Shown here in pieces: positions 1 through 5,532 of a DNA stretch of 7,757 nucleotides. The notes under the pieces were generated by a model that was not told where the DNA came from, searched no databases, and saw only the letters and a program-made list of their open reading frames with translations. This DNA is from an uncultured Prevotellaceae bacterium (lineage in GTDB: Bacteria > Bacteroidota > Bacteroidia > Bacteroidales > Muribaculaceae). Each line of letters starts with the position of its first letter. Within the stretch, counting starts at the first letter, position 1. A program made the translations under genes and the position numbers. The stretch lies in the NCBI GenBank assembly GCA_937892085.1, contig CALAVD010000087.1, positions 1-7,757 on the forward strand, given 5' to 3'.

Positions 1-366
1 CTCACTGCTGCCTCCCGTAGGAGTCTGGTCCGTGTCTCAGTACCAGTGTGGGGGACCTTCCTCTCAGAACCCCTACGCATCGTCGCCTTGGTGGGCCGTT
101 GCCCCGCCAACAAGCTAATGCGCCGCATGCCCATCCCCTACCGACTCGTCTTTCCCCCGGATGGCATGCGCCAAGCGGGACTACGCGGCATTAGGCCGGA
201 TTTCTCCGGGTTATTCCCCTGTAGGGGGCAGGTTGCATACGTGTTACTCACCAGTGCGCCGGTCGCCATCGGGTGGTGTCGCCACCTCCCATGCTGCCCC
301 TCGACTTGCATGTGTTAAGCCTGTCGCTAGCGTTCATCCTGAGCCAGGATCAAACTCTTCGTTGTG
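1..366 (-). rRNA. rrs: 16S ribosomal RNA, 5' portion (partial)
   Basis: This is the 5' quarter of the small-subunit rRNA, read on the minus strand and cut by the window edge. Visible landmarks, in minus orientation, are the near-universal 27F-type site (AGAGTTTGATCCTGGCTCAG, around 339-358) and the 338-region site that reads CTGCTGCCTCCCGTAGGAGT on the plus strand (around 5-24). The stretch after the 27F site (GATGAACGCTAGCGACAGGC, then a conserved TTAACACATGCAAGTCGAGG) is typical of Bacteroidales, and the GCTAGCGACAGGC variant fits Muribaculaceae better than Prevotella or Bacteroides; this placement is from memory. The mature 5' end is put at about 366 by analogy with ACAAnGAAGAGTTTG starts, so the boundary may be off by a few bases. 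The rest of the gene and the 23S and 5S genes would lie to the left of the window. Confidence 0.97.
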
Positions 367-744
367 TATTGTCTTGTATCGTTTTTCTCTGTTGTGCAAA
401 GAACCCGACCTCTCGACACGCACGCAACGGCTCGTCTTCCCGCTCCCGTTTCAACGCCTCATTGGTGGAGGACCGGCCTCGGCGCTCACGGCGCACTGCC
501 CTTGCGGGCAACGCGCGGGGCGGCGGAGTGGGGCCCTCTCTATTCTCACCTGTCACTTCGGAATCTCGACTGTTGGGGAGCTCCGCGGAATCCTCGCTTC
601 CTTGTCTCTCACCTGCTTGTCAGATTTCCTCATCGCAAACATGTCAATGATCTCCCGGTGGCTCCCCGGCGGCGCGGCAGCCCTTTTTTGGAAGGGCGTC
701 AAAAAAACCGCTCAACTCGGACAGGGTCCTCGTGAGCCGAAAAG
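367..744 (-). other. rrn operon leader (5' external transcribed region)
   Basis: This roughly 375-base stretch lies between the predicted rrn transcription start and the mature 16S 5' end, and no credible gene is seen in it on either strand. It probably forms the precursor leader that is removed during 16S maturation. Local hairpins are visible, for example at 680-697 (6 bp stem GCCCTT/AAGGGC) near the start of the transcript and at 497-510 (TGCCC/GGGCA around a 4-base loop). A boxA-like site is at 391-404. The processing stem that pairs with the 16S 3' flank cannot be tested because that flank lies outside the window. Open frames here are chance products of a GC-rich, stop-poor region. Confidence 0.7.
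391..404 (-). promoter_or_regulatory. boxA-like antitermination site in rrn leader
   Basis: On the minus strand this reads GTTCTTTGCACAAC, 25-38 bases upstream of the predicted mature 16S end. It resembles the E. coli rrn boxA (TGCTCTTTAACAA) in its core TTCTTT and ACAA parts. boxA RNA recruits NusB/S10 and helps RNA polymerase complete rRNA operons. The match and position are seen in the sequence; the function is inferred from known rrn leaders. Confidence 0.45.
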
Positions 745-749
745 CGATG

Positions 750-780
750 CAAAATTACTGCCCACGCACGACATGGCAAA
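750..780 (-). promoter_or_regulatory. rrn operon promoter (Bacteroidetes -33/-7 type)
   Basis: On the minus strand TTTG (777-780) is followed by exactly 19 bases and then TAATTTTG (750-757). This is a full match to the Bacteroidetes sigma-ABfr consensus TTTG-N19-TAnnTTTG. Transcription would start near 743-745 and run toward the 16S gene, giving a leader of about 375 bases. Upstream of the -33 element (781-820) lie A/T tracts that could act as an UP-type element. It is the only full consensus match found between 367 and 1050 in this orientation, so a single main promoter is likely. Confidence 0.8.
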
Positions 781-792
781 ATATTTCAGCGG

Positions 793-903
793 AAAAATGA
801 GGGAAAATGCCGTTTTTTAACATCCTTTCACTAAAAGACGCGCTCTAAGGCGGGAAAACGGGCGGTGAAAACGCGGGAAAACGCGGGGAAACGGGCGGGG
901 AAA
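793..903. promoter_or_regulatory. phased A-tracts and G-rich repeat upstream of rrn promoter
   Basis: Runs of A or T occur at 793-797, 804-807, 813-818, 833-836, 855-858, 868-871, 878-881, 889-891 and 901-903. Many centres are 10-12 bases apart or about two helical turns apart, which predicts intrinsically bent DNA. Between 851 and 903 the A-tracts alternate with G-runs in a loose 10-13 base repeat of the form CGGGAAAACG. The run from 875 to 900 has four G-tracts of three or more on the plus strand with loops of 7, 4 and 1 bases, which meets the usual G-quadruplex pattern. The repeat and phasing are seen directly; a role in activating or insulating the rrn promoter is inference. No gene is present here. 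Confidence 0.5.
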
Positions 904-972
904 GCGCGACAATGGTGGCGACCGAGACACGACCGAAGCTGCGGCACCGACGGCAGCGTGAGCGCTACACCT

Positions 973-988
973 TATTATATATATAATA
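973..988. repeat. 16-bp all-A/T palindrome
   Basis: TATTATATATATAATA is a perfect palindrome lying between the rrn upstream region and the terminator of the coiled-coil gene. It may act as an easily melted or cruciform-prone element or a binding site, but low-complexity A/T sequence gives such palindromes readily and no function is claimed. Confidence 0.4.
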
Positions 989-994
989 TAGGGG

Positions 995-1023
995 AAAAAA
1001 ATAGGAGGGACTTTGCCCTCCTA
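995..1023 (-). terminator. Rho-independent terminator of the coiled-coil gene
   Basis: On the minus strand an 8-bp GC-rich stem (TAGGAGGG/CCCTCCTA on the plus strand, arms 1002-1009 and 1016-1023) with a 6-base loop is followed by a run of seven T (plus-strand A 995-1001). It lies 28 bases past the stop codon of the gene at 1052-2299. It should stop that transcript before the rrn promoter region, so the two units are likely independent. Confidence 0.85.
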
Positions 1024-1051
1024 AATTGTGCGATGTGTGATTTGTCGATGT

Positions 1052-2299
1052 TTATTTGAACAGCGACATTTGGTCTTCGTCATCGGTGAAGTTGATGCCG
1101 TCGTCGAGGTCGTCGAGAATTGTGTCGCCACCGGCATTCTTGAGCTGCTCTTTCAGCTCCACGATTTGCGCCTTCAGGTCTTCCACTTCGCTGTTGTCGC
1201 CGCTACCTGTTGCCTCACTGAGTTTTTTCTTCAGGTCGGCGATTTCATCGTCTTTGCGTTGCTTGATTTCCTCAAACTTTTCAATTTCGGCTACCAGTTG
1301 CTCAGCTTGAGCCAGCTCTTCGTTGGCTCTATCGAGCTCTTCACTGGTCTGGTCTAAGCGGTTGTGCAGCCATGCCACTTGCGCTGCGAGGTTGTCGATT
1401 TCGGCATCCTTCTCCTCAAGAGCCTTAGTGTCGGCTACAGCTGCAACTGGAGCAGCCTTGCCACTTGCCTTGAGTTCGTCGATTTGCTTTTGCAACTGAG
1501 TGATGCGTTCTTTAGACTTGAGACCTTCGTTCTTCTCCTTGGTGAGTTCCTCGTTTAGTTTCAGGAGTTCTTCTTTAGCCTCGTCGCCACTCTTGTTTTT
1601 CTCCTCATTCATCTGCAGCACCTTCATCTTGTTCTGGAGGCTACGGTTGTCCATTTCCACCTTTTCCTTGGCGTTCATCAACTCTTGCATCTTCATTTGC
1701 AGGTCGTTGTAGCGAGTGAGGGTAGTCTTGCGGGAGTTCTCAGTAGCTTTCACTTTCTCTTTGAGGTCTTCTATCTCCTCATAGGCATTCAATGCCTTGT
1801 CGTCAGTCTCTTTGAGTTTGTCGATTATCTCGGCGCGCTCCTTGTTCCACTTCTCGGCGGCGCTATCGAGCACGCTCTTGCGGAGGTTGGTCTCATAATC
1901 TCGGAACTGTGGCCTAAGCGTTTCCACAATAGCCTGAGTCTCGGCCTCTACATTGAGGTTGTTGAGGATTTGAGTGGGCAGATTGCCGTTGATAATCATC
2001 ATTATCTTCTTGAGGATATTCTCAGGCACACCCACATCTTGGCTTGCAGCAAGCCCCGACATGTCAACCTGCTGACGAGGCAGCTCCACTCTTGTATAAA
2101 CCGGTTTTTCTACAGGTTCTTGACTTGTCTCCTGTTCATTGGCATTATCCCTGCTTTGGGCAGTTCTCTGTTTCTTCTCGTCATCGTCCTTGCGCCAGGG
2201 GTTGTCGTAGTTCCTCTTCTCGAAGTAATCAAGGTCGTCAACACCTTCCCCAAAATCACCAAGTCCCAAGACTTTCTTTAATGCATTATTAAAACTCAT
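1052..2299 (-). CDS. coiled-coil protein with C-terminal clamp-binding-like motif
   Basis: A 415-residue, highly charged protein with no signal peptide or membrane segment, so probably cytoplasmic. I do not recognise a named family. Residues 1-35 form a short conserved-looking N-terminus (basic helix, then DDLDYFEK). Residues 36-85 are hydrophilic and likely disordered. Residues 88-130 look folded (VPENILKKIMMIINGNLPTQ onward). Long heptad-type coiled coils span about 130-275, 291-360 and 369-387, broken by an Ala/Pro/Val hinge at 278-290. The tail (391-409) is acidic and ends in Q410-M-S-L-F414-K415. QMSLF matches the bacterial beta-clamp-binding pentapeptide QL(S/D)LF and is close to the QMSLL of E. 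coli MutS. This suggests, but does not prove, a replication- or repair-linked scaffold. Alternatives are a DivIVA-like or other structural coiled-coil protein. The start at 2299 is the only sensible ATG and A/T-rich sequence precedes it. The gene has its own promoter candidates and terminator and appears monocistronic. Confidence 0.9.
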   Translation of the reverse strand: MSFNNALKKVLGLGDFGEGVDDLDYFEKRNYDNPWRKDDDEKKQRTAQSRDNANEQETSQEPVEKPVYTRVELPRQQVDMSGLAASQDVGVPENILKKIMMIINGNLPTQILNNLNVEAETQAIVETLRPQFRDYETNLRKSVLDSAAEKWNKERAEIIDKLKETDDKALNAYEEIEDLKEKVKATENSRKTTLTRYNDLQMKMQELMNAKEKVEMDNRSLQNKMKVLQMNEEKNKSGDEAKEELLKLNEELTKEKNEGLKSKERITQLQKQIDELKASGKAAPVAAVADTKALEEKDAEIDNLAAQVAWLHNRLDQTSEELDRANEELAQAEQLVAEIEKFEEIKQRKDDEIADLKKKLSEATGSGDNSEVEDLKAQIVELKEQLKNAGGDTILDDLDDGINFTDDEDQMSLFK

Positions 2300-2356
2300 A
2301 ATCGTATATATTTTTTAGTTTTTATCATCTAATATCGCCAATTTGTTGCGAGCTGG

Positions 2357-2387
2357 TAAAGTTACAACTAATTTTTTCAATATCAAC
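2357..2387 (-). promoter_or_regulatory. candidate proximal promoter of the coiled-coil gene
   Basis: On the minus strand GTTG (2384-2387), 19 bases and TAACTTTA (2357-2364) give one mismatch in each element of the Bacteroidetes consensus with ideal spacing. The start would fall near 2350, giving a leader of about 50 bases before the ATG at 2299. Confidence 0.45.
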
Positions 2388-2464
2388 TACAAAATTGAGA
2401 TTATTTGCAAAAAAATAGAATGAACTTTTCCCTAACTTTCACAAAAGAGCCCATTTTGAGGTTG

Positions 2465-2492
2465 CAAAGTTAATGATTTTCCTCTAAACAAA
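2465..2492 (-). promoter_or_regulatory. candidate distal promoter of the coiled-coil gene
   Basis: On the minus strand a perfect -7 element TAACTTTG (2465-2472) has a TTTG (2489-2492) upstream of it, but the spacer is only 16 bases instead of about 19. If used, the leader would be about 160 bases long. It competes with the proximal candidate at 2357-2387; both could be active. Confidence 0.35.
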
Positions 2493-2569
2493 CGTAAAAC
2501 TATTCAATCTAAATATCATAAAAAGATGAAAACGGTTGTTGAAGGTAGGTGTTTTTTATGCGTTGCGAT

Positions 2570-2604
2570 TGTCGTTTGCCATCACTTTCTTGTCGTTGAC
2601 CACC
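2570..2604. repeat. direct repeat, copy A (upstream of the DUF6515-like gene)
   Basis: This 35-base stretch matches 2704-2738 at 30 of 35 positions, counted by eye, sharing TGTCGTT, CCATCACTTTC and GTTGACCACC. The similarity resumes weakly further on: AATTT at 2614 and a ccacTTAAACTTTTG segment near 2628-2642 resembles the ccTTAACTTTG promoter element at 2776-2786. Copy A may therefore be part of a decayed duplicate of the promoter region. The rest of 2300-2835 holds only the promoter candidates listed; no gene is supported there. Confidence 0.6.
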
Positions 2605-2703
2605 GACCTCGACCAATTTGCCCCACCCCACTTAAACTTTTGTCACTCATAGTCATCTAAATACCAGAAAGCGATACGAGAACCGCATCACGCTCCCTGC
2701 AAA

Positions 2704-2738
2704 TGTCGTTCACCATCACTTTCGAGTTGTTGACCACC
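2704..2738. repeat. direct repeat, copy B (just upstream of the promoter)
   Basis: Second copy of the 35-base element, offset by 134 bases from copy A. It ends 17 bases before the -33-like part of the plus-strand promoter at 2755-2786, in the position where an activator site or upstream promoter element would be expected. Function is not known. Confidence 0.6.
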
Positions 2739-2754
2739 AATTTAGGGCACAACT

Positions 2755-2786
2755 ATTGCACAAGGAGGAAAACCACCTTAACTTTG
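2755..2786 (+). promoter_or_regulatory. promoter of the DUF6515-like gene
   Basis: A perfect -7 element TAACTTTG (2779-2786) is preceded, after 20 bases, by ATTG (2755-2758, one mismatch to TTTG). The predicted start near 2793 gives a leader of about 43 bases before the ATG at 2836. Confidence 0.65.
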
Positions 2787-2835
2787 CAACAAAGAAAATG
2801 TTTAACCGCTGGCAACAGCACAATACTCAAGAATT

Positions 2836-3297
2836 ATGAAGAAAATGATTTTAAGCATCGCAATCTTGCTGGTTACTGCAGGTCTGGCAGCACCATCGGC
2901 AATGGCACGCGTAGGACGTGGCGGTGCAATGAGCAACAGGCCAAGTGTTGAAATGCGTGGTCCAAGTCATGGTCCTCGAGTTGTTAAGCCAATGCCGCCA
3001 GTTGGAATGCGTCCATCAGCGATGCACTACGGCATGCGTCTGTCGAGCCGTCCATCGGGAATAGTGGTAAACTTTGGTGGCGTGAGCTTTATCTATGACA
3101 ACGGAGTGTTCTACAGCGCTAACGACCGCGGTTATGAGGTAGTTCGTCCACACGTGGGCATGATCGTTCCCTCACTCCCCATGGGTCACAGCGTGATGAT
3201 GCGAGACGGCGCCAAGCACTACGTTCACAACGGCATCATCTACAGCCCCATGCACCGCAATGGCACAGTAGTGTTCCGCATCGCCGGCTTCATCTAA
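2836..3297 (+). CDS. small exported DUF6515-like protein
   Basis: A 153-residue protein of unknown function. Residues 1-24 form a clear Sec signal peptide (MKKMILSIAILLVTAGLAAP, then SAMA with probable cleavage after A24). Residues 25-75 are a basic, Pro/Met/Arg-rich, low-complexity linker. Residues 76-153 hold two related units, FIYDNGVFYSANDRGYEVV (85-103) and YVHNGIIYSPMHRNGTVVF (129-147), joined by VGMIVPSLPMG. This Y-x-x-x-G-x-x-Y plus V-P-x-L-P pattern is what I recall for the DUF6515 family of periplasmic or surface proteins; no catalytic residues are evident. There is no lipobox cysteine, so a soluble periplasmic or exported protein is more likely than a lipoprotein. It has its own promoter and is followed 99 bases later by another small exported protein; shared regulation is possible but a hairpin lies between them. 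Confidence 0.85.
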   Translation: MKKMILSIAILLVTAGLAAPSAMARVGRGGAMSNRPSVEMRGPSHGPRVVKPMPPVGMRPSAMHYGMRLSSRPSGIVVNFGGVSFIYDNGVFYSANDRGYEVVRPHVGMIVPSLPMGHSVMMRDGAKHYVHNGIIYSPMHRNGTVVFRIAGFI

Positions 3298-3312
3298 AAA
3301 TCACATAATTTC

Positions 3313-3351
3313 ATGGGTCCTGTCAATGGCAAGCCCATTCCCAGGACCCAT
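3313..3351 (+). terminator. nested hairpin between the two small exported genes
   Basis: A perfect 10-bp stem, ATGGGTCCTG (3313-3322) with CAGGACCCAT (3342-3351), encloses a second 5-bp stem AATGG/CCATT (3325-3329 and 3335-3339) with a 5-base loop. It begins 16 bases after the stop codon at 3295-3297. The sequence after it, TAATTTCAGC, has only a weak T-run, so it may be an inefficient terminator, an attenuator, or an RNA-stabilising stem at the 3' end of the first gene's transcript. A 10-base direct repeat, CATAATTTCA, sits at 3304-3313 and 3349-3358 across the arms. Confidence 0.5.
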
Positions 3352-3396
3352 AATTTCAGCAAACATTTTTTACTAACACATAAAATAATTATCATC

Positions 3397-3876
3397 ATGA
3401 AAAAGACAATTTTATTAGCAATTGCGGCAATAGTTGCCACAACAACAGTATCGGCACAAGACCAGGGACAGCGCGGTGATCGCCGCACACCGGACTCCGA
3501 GAAGCGCATTGAGCACCAGGTAAAACGACTTGACAAGAAGCTCAAGCTCACCGATGAGCAGAAGAAGCAGCTCACAGAGTACTATTCCGAGTTTGACAAT
3601 GCCCAGATGGCCCGCATGGAGCAAGTTCGCCAGATGGAGAAGAAAGACCGTGACGATCTCGACGGCAAGATCAACTCCATCCTCACCGAGGAGCAGAAGG
3701 CGAAATATGCCGAAATGAAAGAGAAGGAAAAAGAAATGTGGAAAGAAGGTCGCGAAGGCTTTGGCAAAGAACGTGGCGAAGACCGCCGACAAGGACCGAA
3801 TCGCGGACTTGGTCCAGGTCGTGGACACGGAGGTCCTGGTGGACATGGTGGCTTCGACCGAGATATGGGCGACTGA
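3397..3876 (+). CDS. Spy/CpxP-like LTxxQ periplasmic protein (DUF4890-like)
   Basis: A 159-residue exported protein. Residues 1-20 are a Sec signal peptide (MKKTILLAIAAIVATTTVSA, cleavage before QDQ). Residues 33-115 are a helical, highly charged segment with two LTxEQ motifs, LTDEQ (51-55) and LTEEQ (96-100), the hallmark of the LTXXQ/Spy-CpxP family and of the Bacteroidetes DUF4890 proteins. Residues 120-159 form a Gly/Arg/Pro/His-rich tail. Spy and CpxP act in the periplasm as ATP-independent chaperones or envelope-stress modulators; a similar role here is inference. An ATG at 3313 in the same frame would add 28 residues ahead of the signal peptide and lies inside the hairpin, so the ATG at 3397 is chosen. 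No consensus promoter is seen in 3298-3396, so expression may depend on read-through from the upstream gene. A strong terminator follows. Confidence 0.88.
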   Translation: MKKTILLAIAAIVATTTVSAQDQGQRGDRRTPDSEKRIEHQVKRLDKKLKLTDEQKKQLTEYYSEFDNAQMARMEQVRQMEKKDRDDLDGKINSILTEEQKAKYAEMKEKEKEMWKEGREGFGKERGEDRRQGPNRGLGPGRGHGGPGGHGGFDRDMGD

Positions 3877-3967
3877 TGCACATCAAAATTAGAGGTAGAA
3901 TTTTTTCATAAGCACAAGATAGGTTAATAATTGATTAGTAAGGCTATAAAGGAATGACCATTATAAC

Positions 3968-4004
3968 AGCGACGCCCCAAGAATGAGGCGTCGCTTTTCT
4001 TTTT
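3968..4004 (+). terminator. Rho-independent terminator after the LTxxQ gene
   Basis: A 9-bp stem AGCGACGCC/GGCGTCGCT (3968-3976 and 3987-3995) with a 10-base loop is followed by TTTTCTTTTT (3995-4004). The T-tract is on the plus strand only. The hairpin also lies 23 bases past the convergent murF stop and could form in that transcript, but lacks a T-run in that direction. The 90 bases between 3877 and 3967 show no gene. Confidence 0.88.
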
Positions 4005-4026
4005 ACGACCTAAAATCAAATTGACT

Positions 4027-5346
4027 TTATAGTAGCTCGGGTAGCTGGAATAGGCGGATGCCGTTGGAACCCTTGATGAGGATGTAGCAGTCGTTCACGG
4101 GCTGAGCCGCGAGAGCGGCTTTCACGGCCTCCACGTCGGCAAACTTGCGGAAGTGGCAATCCACAGCGGCAAACTCACTACCCACGAGCCACACTTCATC
4201 GAATGAGCATCGGTTAAGCTTCTCAACCACTGTCACATGCTCCTGATAGCTGCTCTCGCCCAACTCGCGCATATCACCCAATATCGCCATCTTGGGGCTC
4301 ACCTGCATCAACGAGAAGTTGTCGATAGCCGCCGCCATCGAGGTAGGGTTGGCGTTGTAGGCATCCACGATAAGGTGGTTGCTGCCGGTCTCAGTGAGCT
4401 GCGAACGGTTGTTAGACGGCACATATCCGGCTATCGCCTCGTTGATGGCACTTGGAGCAACGCCGAAGTGAAGCCCCACGGTCACCGCGGCGAGCACATT
4501 GTCGAGGTTGTAGCTGCCAATGAGGTGGGTAGCCACTTCGTGCCACTCGCCTCCCCCACTCGTCCACCGCAGCCTCAAGAATGGGTCGCACGCCACTATC
4601 TCGCCCAGCACTGCTGCATCTTGAAGATGCTGAGAATACTTAACAGCCTTTACGTTCTTAGGCAGGATGCCCATGAGATGCTCATTGTCGGCATTGACGA
4701 AGATCACGCTGCCGGTGCGGTTAGCGAGGTTGTCGTAGAGCTCACCTTTGGTCTTTATCACTCCCTCGAGTGAGCCGAAGCCCAGCAAGTGGGCCTTGCC
4801 CACGTTGGTGATTAGTCCGCAGGTGGGCTCGGCAGTCTCGGCAAGCGTCTTGATGTCGCCGGGATGACTGGCGCCCATCTCCACCACGGCAATCTCATGC
4901 TCAGGTCGCAGGCGCAGCAGCGTCTTGGGCACCCCCACGTCGTTGTTGAAGTTGCCCCCGGTCGCCATCACGTTGAACTTCTGTGCCAGAACGGTGCGCA
5001 CCAGCTCCTTAGTTGTGGTCTTACCGTTGGTGCCGGTAATGCCCACCACGGGGATGGCAAACTGGCGGCGATGCTCACGCGCCAGGTCCTTGAACGCCTG
5101 CAAGGCGTCGGGCACCAGCACCATACTCTTGCCATTGAGAGGCGCGGCAGTGAAATCATTATACACCTGCTCGTCATCGACCACTGCAAGGGCACTACCC
5201 CTCTCCAGCGCCTGCACGGCAAACTTGTTCCCGTCGAACGACTCGCCCTTGAGCGCGATGAAGATGCTGCCCTCGGGGCAATCACGGCTATCGGTAGTGA
5301 CTACCGGATGCTGCTTATAGAAAGCATATAGTTCTTGTGTGTTCAT
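4027..5346 (-). CDS. murF: UDP-N-acetylmuramoyl-tripeptide--D-alanyl-D-alanine ligase
   Basis: Complete MurF of 439 residues, near the usual family length of about 430-460. It is the cytoplasmic ATP-dependent ligase that adds the D-Ala-D-Ala dipeptide to UDP-MurNAc-tripeptide, the last soluble step in making the peptidoglycan precursor. Seen in order: N-terminal UDP-substrate domain with TDSR (18-21) and GSIFIALKGESFDG (26-39); Mur ligase P-loop GTNGKTTT (105-112); EMGASHPGDI (156-165); TNVGKAHL (180-187); TKGEL with K200 at the position of the usually carbamylated lysine; NADNEH (218-223); SYNLDN (278-283); MurF signature DAYNANPTSM (328-337); LGDMRELGE (356-364); and C-terminal KGSNG (425-429). 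An in-frame ATG 36 bases further upstream would add an atypical 12-residue leader, so the ATG at 5346 is preferred, preceded by A/T-rich sequence. It stands apart from other cell-wall genes and is convergent with the LTxxQ gene. Confidence 0.97.
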   Translation of the reverse strand: MNTQELYAFYKQHPVVTTDSRDCPEGSIFIALKGESFDGNKFAVQALERGSALAVVDDEQVYNDFTAAPLNGKSMVLVPDALQAFKDLAREHRRQFAIPVVGITGTNGKTTTKELVRTVLAQKFNVMATGGNFNNDVGVPKTLLRLRPEHEIAVVEMGASHPGDIKTLAETAEPTCGLITNVGKAHLLGFGSLEGVIKTKGELYDNLANRTGSVIFVNADNEHLMGILPKNVKAVKYSQHLQDAAVLGEIVACDPFLRLRWTSGGGEWHEVATHLIGSYNLDNVLAAVTVGLHFGVAPSAINEAIAGYVPSNNRSQLTETGSNHLIVDAYNANPTSMAAAIDNFSLMQVSPKMAILGDMRELGESSYQEHVTVVEKLNRCSFDEVWLVGSEFAAVDCHFRKFADVEAVKAALAAQPVNDCYILIKGSNGIRLFQLPELL

Positions 5347-5436
5347 ATTTTCTTTAAAATAAACAAGCTCACAAGCAAACAAACTGCCGCATAGTGGAAG
5401 TTTACTCTTCTGCTTAATCTTATTATATTCTTGCTA

Positions 5437-5444
5437 CAAATTTA
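5437..5444 (-). promoter_or_regulatory. possible -7 element for murF
   Basis: On the minus strand TAAATTTG fits TAnnTTTG and would start a transcript near 5430, about 85 bases ahead of the murF ATG. No TTTG is found at the expected distance upstream, so support is partial. Otherwise 5347-5532 holds no gene. Confidence 0.35.
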
Positions 5445-5496
5445 GATAAAAAATCATTATTCGGGTACTAAATCGAAGAAAATAAGCTCACATACT

Positions 5497-5520
5497 ACAA
5501 TCTCACAATCTCACATTGTG
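5497..5520. repeat. short tandem repeat and hairpin after the dockerin gene
   Basis: ACAATCTC is repeated in tandem at 5497-5504 and 5505-5512 and partly again at 5513. CACAAT/ATTGTG (5504-5509 and 5515-5520) can form a 6-bp stem with a 5-base loop 12 bases past the stop codon of the gene ending at 5533. In the minus direction there is no immediate T-run, so this is at best a weak terminator. Confidence 0.4.
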
Positions 5521-5532
5521 CAGCAGTACCTA

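Noticed and set aside
161..820. Long plus-strand open frame through the 16S gene and its leader
   Set aside because: It lies antisense to rRNA and the rrn leader, has rRNA-complement composition, no promoter or recognisable domain; a chance frame in GC-rich sequence.
851..903. CRISPR-like or other spaced repeat array
   Set aside because: The units are only 10-13 bases, imperfect, and without unique spacers of constant length; a low-complexity A/G repeat explains it.
1685..2281. 198-codon open frame opposite the coiled-coil gene
   Set aside because: Leu/Val/Phe-rich product is the antisense shadow of a Glu/Lys/Leu-rich coiled coil; the minus-strand gene has proper start, stop, promoter and terminator.
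2703..2951. 82-codon open frame starting in repeat copy B
   Set aside because: It contains the promoter of the signal-peptide gene and overlaps that gene in another frame; Cys/Arg/Thr-rich product without domain features.
3313..3396. Upstream ATG extending the LTxxQ protein by 28 residues
   Set aside because: The extension would precede a clean signal peptide and its start codon lies within the hairpin stem; the ATG at 3397 is much better.
4027..5346. murF standing alone as an unusual arrangement
   Set aside because: From general knowledge, murF is often found outside the main division and cell-wall cluster in Bacteroidales, so isolation is not notable.
5347..5382. Upstream in-frame ATG of murF
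   Set aside because: The 12 extra residues do not resemble MurF N-termini, and A/T-rich leader sequence directly precedes the ATG at 5346.
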